Shown piece after piece: positions 1 through 7,353 of a DNA stretch of 64,000 bases. Position numbers and translations under genes: made by a program. The notes beneath the pieces were generated by a model, which was given only the letters and a program-made list of their open reading frames with translations, was not told the DNA's origin and did not search any database. Each line of letters opens with the position of its first letter. Position 1 is the first letter of the stretch. Source of the stretch: Candidatus Poribacteria bacterium (GTDB lineage Bacteria > Poribacteria > WGA-4E > WGA-3G); the NCBI GenBank assembly GCA_026706025.1, contig JAPOZO010000088.1:99669-163668 (forward strand), written 5' to 3'.

Positions 1-139
1 CAACAGCGACAAGGATGACGACTGCTGCGACGATAATCGTTTGAAGGTTTGCCTTCAAAAACGCGTAGACTTTCAGGAGCCCTTCAATAAATTTATCTTC
101 TTGAATCTCTTCTTTCGTTAGCCGTTTGTTTCGTGCCAT
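1..139 (-). CDS. N-terminus of a YfgM/TPR-like membrane-anchored protein (partial)
   Basis: Only the first 46 codons are inside the window; the gene runs off the left edge. The ATG at 137-139 opens a peptide with a basic start (MARNKRLTKEEIQED), an amphipathic stretch, and a hydrophobic segment (IIVAAVVILVAV) at about residues 35-46. This charged-tail-then-single-anchor layout is what I know from YfgM-like tetratricopeptide proteins of the cell envelope. The TPR part would lie outside the window, so the family is an inference. The tRNA-Gly gene lies 39 bp upstream on the same strand. Confidence 0.55.
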   Translation of the reverse strand, partial: MARNKRLTKEEIQEDKFIEGLLKVYAFLKANLQTIIVAAVVILVAV

Positions 140-178
140 GTTTTTCCTCAGTTTCACACAATTATAAGTCCGGATATA

Positions 179-250
179 AGCGGGTGACGGGAATTGAACC
201 CGTGACCCTCAGCTTGGGAAGCTGACGCTCTACCGCTGAGCTACACCCGC
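179..250 (-). tRNA. tRNA-Gly (anticodon CCC)
   Basis: The reverse complement folds as a complete 72-nt cloverleaf. The acceptor stem GCGGGTG pairs with CACCCGC, and the D-arm carries TAGCTCAG with GGTAGAGC. The anticodon stem TCAGC/GCTGA holds the loop TTCCCAA, giving anticodon CCC. The T-arm contains GGTTCAATTCC. The discriminator base is T and no CCA is encoded. CCC decodes GGG glycine codons. Confidence 0.95.
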
Positions 251-417
251 ATTAATTCTATTATATCATACACTTCTGGGATTGTCAAGGAAAGTTAAAA
301 CAAGAAGCAGGCATCGGCAGGATAAACAATTATGGGTCGCAAGTTTCGCCTGATGCCCGCTTTTTCGTTGCGCTAAGACATGCGGACTTCGCCTACAATA
401 TGGGTCATCCGGAATAT

Positions 418-885
418 CTACTGCAATTTATCTAATTCACCCAAGACCTGCGCTGCACTTAGCGTATTATCCGGCGGTGCATCTTCGACGTGCTTGAAGG
501 CGATGTTCCCTGCCTTATCAACAATGAATACGCCGCGCGTGGTAATACCGACCGCTTCGAGTGCCATGCCGAACTGCTTGGATACCTCAAGATTCATATC
601 CGCAAGCAATGGGAAATCGACACCGCCGAGTTCCTGGCTCCATGCCTTGTGTGCGAAGGTCGAATCGCGGTTGATAGCGATAACATCAGCACCTTTCGCT
701 CGAATCGCATCAAGATTTTCGTTGAAATCTGGCACTTGCTCAGCACAGACGGGTGAGAAAGCGAGCGGGTAAAAGAGCACTACTAAATTTTTGCCTGAAT
801 AGTCGCTCAGTGAAACTTCGGTATCTTCTTGATTGACTGCCCCGTTCAAGGTGAAATCCGGTGCAGCACTGCCTACATCTGCCAT
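418..885 (-). CDS. Peroxiredoxin (AhpC/TSA family, one-cysteine, AhpE-like)
   Basis: This 155-residue thioredoxin-fold enzyme should reduce hydroperoxides in the cytoplasm. The peroxidatic site is the P40-LAF-S44-PV-C47 stretch, matching the PxxxT/SxxC signature. C47 is the only cysteine in the protein, so it cannot form an intramolecular disulfide and must be recycled by an external thiol, as in AhpE-type one-Cys enzymes. I chose the ATG at 883-885 because a strong TAGGAGGA ribosome site lies just upstream. The longer reading frame to 942 would start inside the neighbouring inverted-repeat element. No signal peptide is visible. Confidence 0.9.
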   Translation of the reverse strand: MADVGSAAPDFTLNGAVNQEDTEVSLSDYSGKNLVVLFYPLAFSPVCAEQVPDFNENLDAIRAKGADVIAINRDSTFAHKAWSQELGGVDFPLLADMNLEVSKQFGMALEAVGITTRGVFIVDKAGNIAFKHVEDAPPDNTLSAAQVLGELDKLQ

Positions 886-910
886 TAAAATCCTCCTATA
901 TGCACTTGGA

Positions 911-1039
911 TAGGACTTACGCATGCTGCTCTTTTGTAGCATAGGAGACTGTTGGTCTCCTGTGCCAAGAGACCGTCTGCGTTTTTTCCAAGCACCCTAC
1001 TTAACAGTGTGTGCTAAAATCAAAATTGCGTAAGTCCTA
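911..1039. mobile_element. 129-bp MITE with 13-bp terminal inverted repeats
   Basis: The ends are exact inverted copies: TAGGACTTACGCA at 911-923 and TGCGTAAGTCCTA at 1027-1039. The 5-bp direct repeat TTGGA flanks both sides (906-910 and 1040-1044), as expected for a target-site duplication. No transposase could fit, so this is a non-autonomous element. It separates the peroxiredoxin gene from the convergently placed end of the next secreted protein gene. The family of its mobilising transposase is unknown from this window. Confidence 0.8.
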
Positions 1040-1088
1040 TTGGAAAGCGCGCTTAGCGCCGTTTATATCGTTTCGGTTTATGGAAAAA

Positions 1089-1763
1089 TTATTTCCTTTT
1101 CAAGGCTGCCCACGATGTCGCAAGTTTGCCTCGCGGTTCAATTGCTGTGAGCGTAGCCGCTGTATTGCCGTTAACACTGACATCGTCGAAACTCGCTTGG
1201 GTATCCCACGTCCAGACACCAACTCTTCCGAAGGGATACGCCTCATCAATAAAGACCCCTTGCTTTATGCCGTTAATAGCGACAGTGATCTGGCTGCCTT
1301 TAACTTCGACCTGGAGTGTGAACCATTCCTGACGGGCAAGCGTTAGTCCGATAGGCTCAATGTCGTGTTCAATCTCATCTCGTCCTTCAAACCCATCTTT
1401 AAAAGCAGTACTCCGGCGATGACGCCATAATTCGGACTTGTTCTCCTTCGGACAAATGAGATACACATAATACTCAAATTCACTTTGTGCTCGGAAAACG
1501 ATGCCAGCCCAATGTCCTGCTTCGATGCGGACCTTAGCCGCTAAAGTGTGATCTGCCCAGTCGGCGCCATCAGCCAACGTATGCTGTGCTTTACCCCAGC
1601 GCATTGTCTGCTTATAGACCCCTTCTTCCACTTCCCAACTTCCGTTCGCGGGGGTCCAATCGGCGGCATCGTTGTCAAACGTCCATATCTGCTCTTCAGC
1701 AGTGGCAACAGAGACGAGACAGATACTGATGCACACCATAAATAATGCAAATCCGCTTTTCAT
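1089..1763 (-). CDS. Secreted concanavalin/LamG-like protein with GKLATSW tail
   Basis: The chosen start (ATG 1761-1763) gives about 224 residues opening with a signal peptide (MKSGFALFMVCISICLVSVATAEE). An in-frame extension to 1820 is possible but adds a non-signal leader, and no clear ribosome site decides the start. The body, with DWADHTLAAKVRIEAGHWAGIVFRAQ, a WFTLQVEVKG strand and GRVGVWTWDTQASFDDV, looks like the jelly-roll fold of 3-keto-disaccharide hydrolase/LamG-type carbohydrate-binding modules. No catalytic residues can be assigned. The C-terminus IEPRGKLATSWAALKRK closely matches the end of the upstream neighbour, suggesting a shared tail. Likely envelope or exported. Confidence 0.7.
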   Translation of the reverse strand: MKSGFALFMVCISICLVSVATAEEQIWTFDNDAADWTPANGSWEVEEGVYKQTMRWGKAQHTLADGADWADHTLAAKVRIEAGHWAGIVFRAQSEFEYYVYLICPKENKSELWRHRRSTAFKDGFEGRDEIEHDIEPIGLTLARQEWFTLQVEVKGSQITVAINGIKQGVFIDEAYPFGRVGVWTWDTQASFDDVSVNGNTAATLTAIEPRGKLATSWAALKRK

Positions 1764-1841
1764 AATGCCCATCATGTTGACGAGTTCGGTTAAACGGACA
1801 GTAGGGCGAGGCACCATCACCTCACCCTACCCTTAAAACAT

Positions 1842-2609
1842 TTATTTTGCCTTAAGTCTACCCCACTGTGTAGCGAGTTTACCTTGGGGTTCAACAGAAA
1901 GCGTTCCGATTTCCATCTCTTTAACTTCGGCCTCGGTCAATGCGACGGAGTAAATACGGGACTCCTCGATGTGCGCGTTGAGCTCGCCGGGGCCACCAAG
2001 TCCGTTTGTATGCCGTTTGCCCCAAATGGCTTCAGCATCACCCGTTGGCCAGGTTTTAATGTCGCCCTTTTCATAACTACCAAGATTCACACCGTTACGG
2101 TAGCCAGTTATTTTGTAAGTTCCACCCTTATCTTCGTAAGTGAAGGCTAAGTAAACCAGTTCGCCTTCTTTCTTTTCATTGTGGGCTTTGGGAAAATCCT
2201 CAGTACGGTGGAACCAACTGCTTCCAGACATCCACTGACTCGGTTGGCGTTCGGCGTAGACAATTGCATTGAACTGGTCTTCGCTCACTTTGTCCAATGT
2301 GAGTGCTGAGCCTGCTGTTGCCGCGAGACTATCCAAAGCAACCCATGTCATCAATGTCTTTTCTTCGATATCGGGACCCGTATACTCAAGTGCGTGTGCC
2401 CATTTTCCGGTCGCAACAACAAGTTGACCATCTTTGAGTTCGGCACCGTGGAGGTCTATATCATCCCAGTTTCCAATTTCGTCTTTTTCACTATCAAATA
2501 GCCACCATCCAAGCAGTTTGTCTGCTTGGGCGCCTTGGGCAAATACTGCTGGTGTCGAGAGACTTAACACCAACAAAACAGCAAAAATATAATAGACTTT
2601 CATTCTCAT
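1842..2609 (-). CDS. Secreted LamG-domain protein with GKLATQW tail
   Basis: This 255-residue protein starts with a signal peptide (MRMKVYYIFAVLLVLSLSTPAVFAQ) followed by a LamG/pentraxin-like jelly roll. Recognisable elements are LLGWWLFDSEKDEIGNWDD near the start, ALEYTGPD, TLMTWVALDSL, and the late LNAHIEESRIYSVALTEAEVKE strand-helix typical of LamG ends. AGGAG sits about 9 bases before the ATG at 2607-2609. It ends VEPQGKLATQWGRLKAK, nearly the same as the downstream gene's tail, and the two genes are co-directional 78 bp apart. Function is probably glycan or surface binding, by inference. Confidence 0.75.
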   Translation of the reverse strand: MRMKVYYIFAVLLVLSLSTPAVFAQGAQADKLLGWWLFDSEKDEIGNWDDIDLHGAELKDGQLVVATGKWAHALEYTGPDIEEKTLMTWVALDSLAATAGSALTLDKVSEDQFNAIVYAERQPSQWMSGSSWFHRTEDFPKAHNEKKEGELVYLAFTYEDKGGTYKITGYRNGVNLGSYEKGDIKTWPTGDAEAIWGKRHTNGLGGPGELNAHIEESRIYSVALTEAEVKEMEIGTLSVEPQGKLATQWGRLKAK

Positions 2610-2761
2610 TGCGAATTGCTCCTGTTTGGTTCAGGTTAGATTCAGCGCGGGCAGTTTATCTTGCGGACAGAAAACAGATTGTGCGGCTACCCGCATTAGG
2701 TAAGTCAAGAATATTATACCATATATTTTATGTGAAAGTCAAATGATTTTAGAGGTCTTTA

Positions 2762-2806
2762 AATTTTCAGTTTTCAGTTGCCAGCCATCAGCAATCAACG
2801 TCCAAT
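2762..2806. repeat. Degenerate CAGTTTTCAGTTGCCAGCCATCAGC-type repeat in a 380-bp gap
   Basis: The 2610-2989 gap holds no convincing gene. At about 2762-2806 it contains a run built from CAGT/CAGC words (TTTTCAGTTTTCAGT, then CCAGCCATCAGCAATCA). Similar text recurs at 18268-18292 and 30472-30512, so it is a dispersed low-complexity repeat rather than a regulatory site of this locus. Confidence 0.5.
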
Positions 2807-2906
2807 GAGCGTCACTATCGGGAGGTCACTCCAACAACCAAAAGACATCAAGCGGAGAATAGAAATTAAGGGCGTTGAATGACGCTCCTCGAAAGTAACG
2901 CGTCAC

Positions 2907-2935
2907 TTGCAAATTATCCTTGTATGTGTTACTAT
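2907..2935 (+). promoter_or_regulatory. Candidate extended -10 promoter for the 2990 gene
   Basis: TTGCAA (2907-2912) and TACTAT (2930-2935) are separated by 17 bp, with a TGT extended -10 directly before the hexamer. The predicted start of transcription is about 45 bp before the ATG at 2990. The match is partial (4/6 in each box). Confidence 0.4.
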
Positions 2936-2989
2936 TAATAGCACGTAACTTAAAACCAAATAGCAAGAACACGGTTAAAGGAATAAAAT

Positions 2990-5728
2990 ATGAAACGGTT
3001 GACGCTGCTGCTATCACTCGTCATCAGTATTGGAATATTCTGCCAACACCTTTCCGCCCAAGAAAATGCGGACACGAGACGGATGACAGCCACGATAACA
3101 GGACGGATTATTTGGGATGGCCACGATCTGTCGCATGCGAATGTGTCCGTCTATCGGGATGAAAAACTACGGGAGTTGTACATCAGTGGGATTCCAAAAC
3201 TCGGTGATGGGCAGTTTGAACTTAGCGTCGAACCCGGTCAATATTATCTCGCGGCTTATGTAGATGTTGACAAGTCAGGCAATTTCGATGCCGGGGACGG
3301 CTTCGGTATCTTCGGGATAACTCAGTGGGATGACGAGAAACAGAAGTATCAGATAATCAAAGTAAATCACAGAGAAACCATTCGGAGCATAGAGATCCCG
3401 ATAATCGCGCGAGCAACACGGACTGATGGAAAATTTAACCTCGTTCCAGCATCCCGATATCGACCGACCGAACTCCAACAGTTCCAAGCCGATTTACGTG
3501 CAGCAACCTCTGGTTGTAGCGGGACCCTTAGCCTCGCACTTGACGAGGAAAACCCAACGCCTTTCGCGCTTGAAGGGCGTAAAGCCTTAATTCTCGCTTA
3601 TACAGATTTATCTTGGAAATATCGTGCAGGGATTACCACTGTGTCGGATTCAGGGGCATGGATACTCAATTTGCCGCCGGGCAAATACTATCTAATGGCG
3701 ATTGTCGATAACAATAAGACGAATAAACTCGATGCCGGAGATGACTTCGGGTTTTATGGTGTCGCAAACATGCGCAAACGCGGGGAATTCCCTGAACCCG
3801 TATTGATTTCACCCAACAAACTCATCACAGATATTGGCATAACAATTAGTGCTACTTATCAACAACAGAAAAAGACATCCCAGGAAAATTCAAGTATACT
3901 CACAGGTAAAGTATCGCTCCCTGAAGGGACATCTGCGCGCATAGAGGTGTACGCTGAATCTACTTTAGTCACCCCTATCGCGAGCGGCGAAACCGCTATC
4001 GACGGCACATTTCATATAGCCCTGCCACCTGGTGAATATTATGTTATCGTTAACTTAGATGCCAATAAAGATGGCAGATATAGTGAAGGCGACGGTTTGG
4101 GCGGCTATGGAACCGTGGATATCACAACGCAGCCCCCGGTACCGATCACACTCAGTGCGGGTGAAAATCGGAAGATTGATCTCCTTATAAGCGCGCACTA
4201 CGATGCAAACGGACACCTCCACGCGACACCGCCCGGCATTGAAACGCATATTGAACAGGGCATTATCGCAGGGCGCATTACATGGGATGGCTATCCGATT
4301 CAACAAGGTATTTTAACGCTTTCGTATGCCCCTGACTTCCGAGCACCCATCGCGATGCCGATTACAGTTGCTGGAGATGGTAACTATCAAGTTAATGCCC
4401 TACCGGGCACCTATTATGTCATGGCAGTAATGGATGCAAACAACGATGGCAAAACAGGCATCACTGATGGTGTTGGGATATATGGCACGCGCCACCCGGT
4501 GCGCGGTGAGCCTGCCCCCGTCAATGTCTTTCCTGGGCAGATAACATCTCATATCAACATTGAAATCCTCGCAAGTTACATTGATAAAGATGGGAATATG
4601 GCAGAGATTGAGGATGGCGGACGCTGGGAAATCAAAAGACGCTTCGGTGAACCCGAAGATGTCTTTAGCATTACCCGCAACGGACGTGTAAATGAGGAGT
4701 GGAAATATTGGACAAAAGGCATCGGTTTCCTCTGGGAAGCAAACGGTGTCGGTTGGGAACTTGGAGACATAGAAGAATTCACGCCTAAGGCAGGCGTTGC
4801 CGCAAAGATAGAGGAAAATAGGAGAGCAGCACCTGAACCCAGAGACCTCACCACTACGGAACAGCAGGACCCGCCACAAACTGAACAATTTCCCGGCGTT
4901 ATCTACTTGACTTATGACAATATCATCTGGGGGATTTCGCCCGATGGTATGAGTGTCCCATTCGACACTGGACACAGCCCGACAGTCGCAAACGACGGGA
5001 CACTTACCTACCAAGACCCAGACGGGAACGTTATCATCCGAAGCCCCGATATACCCGATGGGAGTTTGCTGCTTGATAGACGCGAGATGGCAAAGGATGT
5101 GGCAATCTCGCCGGACGCACAATATGTCGCTTATACACGCCCGGATGTTGGCAATCGGAGTCGGGTTGTTATGCGGCACATTCCGAGTGGATCCGAATAT
5201 GTTGTTCCATCAACTGCGTTGAAAAGTTTCACACCTGCTTGGAATAGCGATGGTAGCATGCTCGCGTATGTCACAGCGGGAACAATCGAAAATCCGGATG
5301 ACATCGCTTCAAACGCTGAGAAACGGAGACGAAATATCTACGCATTTGATCAAGTGAAAACGAGTGTAGAACCGATTGTAGTGTCCCCAGCAGATGATAC
5401 GCAACCGGCTTGGTCGCCTGCCGATCCAAATCGGTTGGCATTCACACGCACGGACGGCAATCATCAGCAAATTTGGCTCATCACCTACGCAGGCGACGGC
5501 GTGCCGACAGAACGACAGTTAACCCAGAAAGGCGGCTCTCATCCGGTCTGGATTCCGCCTGAAGGACATTGGATTTTATATGAAAACAACGGTCAACTCT
5601 GGAGAATTAACACGGAAAGCCCAATAACCACCGAAGCACCGCTGATGCACAACGGTCAGATCATTTTTGGACATGAACCTGCCATTTTAGGGGGCGATGT
5701 CCAAACTAATACTAAACGTGAGGAATGA
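2990..5728 (+). CDS. Large secreted protein with repeated EF-hand-like modules and a TolB/WD40-like C-terminus
   Basis: The 912-residue product has a signal peptide (MKRLTLLLSLVISIGIFCQHLSA). At least four modules follow in residues ~35-540, each with a carboxypeptidase-regulatory-like beta strand pair, an L/E-PPGxYYLxA turn, and an acidic DxDxSGxxDxGD-type loop (for example VDVDKSGNFDAGDGFG near residue 91). These loops resemble dockerin/EF-hand calcium sites. From ~650 on, PD40/TolB-like blades appear (ISPDAQYVAYTRPD, PAWNSDGSMLAYV, PAWSPADPNRLAFTR). The protein is thus likely exported and calcium-binding, with a propeller end. Its stop overlaps the start of the next gene, so the pair is translationally coupled. 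Substrate is unknown. Confidence 0.75.
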   Translation: MKRLTLLLSLVISIGIFCQHLSAQENADTRRMTATITGRIIWDGHDLSHANVSVYRDEKLRELYISGIPKLGDGQFELSVEPGQYYLAAYVDVDKSGNFDAGDGFGIFGITQWDDEKQKYQIIKVNHRETIRSIEIPIIARATRTDGKFNLVPASRYRPTELQQFQADLRAATSGCSGTLSLALDEENPTPFALEGRKALILAYTDLSWKYRAGITTVSDSGAWILNLPPGKYYLMAIVDNNKTNKLDAGDDFGFYGVANMRKRGEFPEPVLISPNKLITDIGITISATYQQQKKTSQENSSILTGKVSLPEGTSARIEVYAESTLVTPIASGETAIDGTFHIALPPGEYYVIVNLDANKDGRYSEGDGLGGYGTVDITTQPPVPITLSAGENRKIDLLISAHYDANGHLHATPPGIETHIEQGIIAGRITWDGYPIQQGILTLSYAPDFRAPIAMPITVAGDGNYQVNALPGTYYVMAVMDANNDGKTGITDGVGIYGTRHPVRGEPAPVNVFPGQITSHINIEILASYIDKDGNMAEIEDGGRWEIKRRFGEPEDVFSITRNGRVNEEWKYWTKGIGFLWEANGVGWELGDIEEFTPKAGVAAKIEENRRAAPEPRDLTTTEQQDPPQTEQFPGVIYLTYDNIIWGISPDGMSVPFDTGHSPTVANDGTLTYQDPDGNVIIRSPDIPDGSLLLDRREMAKDVAISPDAQYVAYTRPDVGNRSRVVMRHIPSGSEYVVPSTALKSFTPAWNSDGSMLAYVTAGTIENPDDIASNAEKRRRNIYAFDQVKTSVEPIVVSPADDTQPAWSPADPNRLAFTRTDGNHQQIWLITYAGDGVPTERQLTQKGGSHPVWIPPEGHWILYENNGQLWRINTESPITTEAPLMHNGQIIFGHEPAILGGDVQTNTKREE

Positions 5729-7053
5729 TGAAAAAATCTTACACCCAATTAACTCACATTGTCCGATTTTCTATACTGATAATATCCCTTATTGCGGTCA
5801 ACGCTGCCACTGCACAGTGGCTCTTGATACCGATGGAACAGGGGAAGCAGACCAACCACCTGAAAGCCTACGGCTTGACGTACTGGGCACTGCAAGTGCC
5901 ACGTGAGTACCGATGCTACTGGTGGTTGAACTACCGCGGTGGTGCGTTCGTTCTCCCAGATTCACAAGATGTGCGCGTCCGTGCTGTCCTAATGGGTGTC
6001 CGTTTTGAACCGATGAGCGATGCCGACTATACCAGCATTAAGCAATCTGTTCTTGAAGGCAGCAATATGGACGAGATTCTCTTAGAAAAAGCACCGAAAA
6101 TCGCCGTATATGCGCCATCAGAGGCATCTCCGTATCGAGATCCGTGGGACGATGCCGTCAAAATTGCGCTGGATTATGCTCAGATCCCCTATGACGAAAT
6201 CTGGGATAAAGAGGTACAAAGCGGCGTTCTACAGGCAAAAGGCTACGACTGGCTCCACTTACACCACGAGGATTTCACCGGTCAGCACGGTAAGTTTCAC
6301 GCCTCGTTTTCGACGCAAGTCTGGTATCAGCAACGGACACTGATGTTTGAGCAGGCGGCAGCGGAAGCCGGATTTCAAAGGGTCGCCCAACATAAGGGAC
6401 AAACCGCCCAAATGATAGCAGACTATATCGCTAACGGTGGATTTATCTTCGCCATGTGCTCTGCACCCGAAACACTCGACATTGCGCTGGCGACACGTGG
6501 CGGATCAATTGACATCGTAGCACCTGAACTCGATGGAACACCGATTGCCGGGGATGCTGAAGCGCGACTCGACTTTCAGCGTACCTTGGCATTTGAGAAT
6601 TTCAGCCTCCATACGAATCCGTATCGATACGAATTTTCGGACATAGACAATCCGAACCCTGATAGAGACGCACAGAGTGGCGTTGAAGATTTCAAACTTT
6701 TTGAATTCGCGGCAAAGCACGATCCAATCCCAACAATGCTCACGCAAAACCATGTTAGCGTTGTGCCGGGCTATCTCGGTCAGACGACCTCGTTTAATAT
6801 GGACAAGATTCGGGGGTCTATCACGATTCTCGGACAGGTAGAAGGCACGAACTATGCGAAATATATCCACGGTAAATTAGGGAAAGGCACCTTTACATTT
6901 CTCGGTGGACACGACCCAGAGGATTATCGCCACCTTGTCGGCGAAGGGGCAATCCCGACGAACCTCGATTTGCATAAACATTCACCCGGATATAGGCTCA
7001 TCTTGAATAACATCCTATTTCCAGCCGCTCGTAAGAAACCGCAGAAAACGTGA
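5725..7053 (+). CDS. Secreted protein of the family often annotated asparagine synthetase B
   Basis: The product (442 residues) has an N-terminal signal sequence and lacks the glutaminase and synthetase domains of true AsnB. It matches from memory the conserved envelope family so labelled in Bacteroidota and Planctomycetes. Matching landmarks are LLIPMEQGKQTNHLKAYGL, WWLNYRGGAFVLPD, YDWLHLHHEDFTGQHGKF, GGFIFAMCSAPETLDIALA, PTMLTQNHV, TFLGGHDPEDYRH and HSPGYRLILNNILFPAA. The fold probably includes a class-I glutamine-amidotransferase-like part, but the activity is not known to me. Two ATGs (5725 and 5728) follow GTGAGGA; the first overlaps the upstream stop. Coupling to the large modular protein suggests a joint surface role. 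Confidence 0.75.
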   Translation: MMKKSYTQLTHIVRFSILIISLIAVNAATAQWLLIPMEQGKQTNHLKAYGLTYWALQVPREYRCYWWLNYRGGAFVLPDSQDVRVRAVLMGVRFEPMSDADYTSIKQSVLEGSNMDEILLEKAPKIAVYAPSEASPYRDPWDDAVKIALDYAQIPYDEIWDKEVQSGVLQAKGYDWLHLHHEDFTGQHGKFHASFSTQVWYQQRTLMFEQAAAEAGFQRVAQHKGQTAQMIADYIANGGFIFAMCSAPETLDIALATRGGSIDIVAPELDGTPIAGDAEARLDFQRTLAFENFSLHTNPYRYEFSDIDNPNPDRDAQSGVEDFKLFEFAAKHDPIPTMLTQNHVSVVPGYLGQTTSFNMDKIRGSITILGQVEGTNYAKYIHGKLGKGTFTFLGGHDPEDYRHLVGEGAIPTNLDLHKHSPGYRLILNNILFPAARKKPQKT

Positions 7054-7146
7054 ATACTTATAAACATATCGCCCTTACAGGGCTAAAGAGGGTTGGTGGC
7101 ACGCGTATCTTTTGAAAGGTTTTTCATAGCGGAGGTCAGGTGAATA

Positions 7147-7307
7147 ATGGAAGAATCACGCATAGAAAAAAATGATGCAACGGCGAAGGCAGAATCGCCT
7201 GAAGTAGAGGAAAAAAAAAGAAAGCGTCAACAGCAGAAGGATGTATGGGATACGGGTGCATATTAGAACTGCTACTATATCTATTAGTAGGACTTTTCAG
7301 CTGCTGA
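7147..7307 (+). CDS. Candidate small membrane protein split by an A9 run
   Basis: An ATG at 7147 with an upstream GGAGG opens a charged 39-codon frame (MEESRIEKNDATAKAESPEV...) that stops at 7266. It contains nine consecutive A bases at 7211-7219. A one-base backward slip there enters a frame that reads on to a TGA at 7305-7307 and ends with ASTAEGCMGYGC followed by the hydrophobic run ILELLLYLLVGLFSC. The joined product would be about 53 residues: a charged head plus one membrane helix, a sensible small-protein design. It may be transcriptional slippage, a homopolymer sequencing error, or a decayed gene. Confidence 0.4.
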
Positions 7308-7353
7308 AGCTTAACAACTTTTAACGACAAAGTTGACAGGTTTACAAACGCTT

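Noticed and set aside
1-139. SecE (because of the small size and position beside a tRNA)
   Set aside because: The charged N-terminus lacks the SecE motif with WP; the layout fits a YfgM/TPR anchor better.
4400-5179. Long reverse frame of 259 codons inside the 912-residue gene
   Set aside because: It is a shadow of the forward modular gene, with cysteine-rich low-quality translation and no domain or ribosome site.
5725-7053. True asparagine synthetase B
   Set aside because: It has a signal peptide and lacks both the N-terminal Cys glutaminase and the SGGxDS ATP-loop.
7333-7353. Upstream TTG start for NAD synthetase
   Set aside because: The family consistently begins at the [13 protein letters not shown] methionine (7354), and no better ribosome site supports the TTG.
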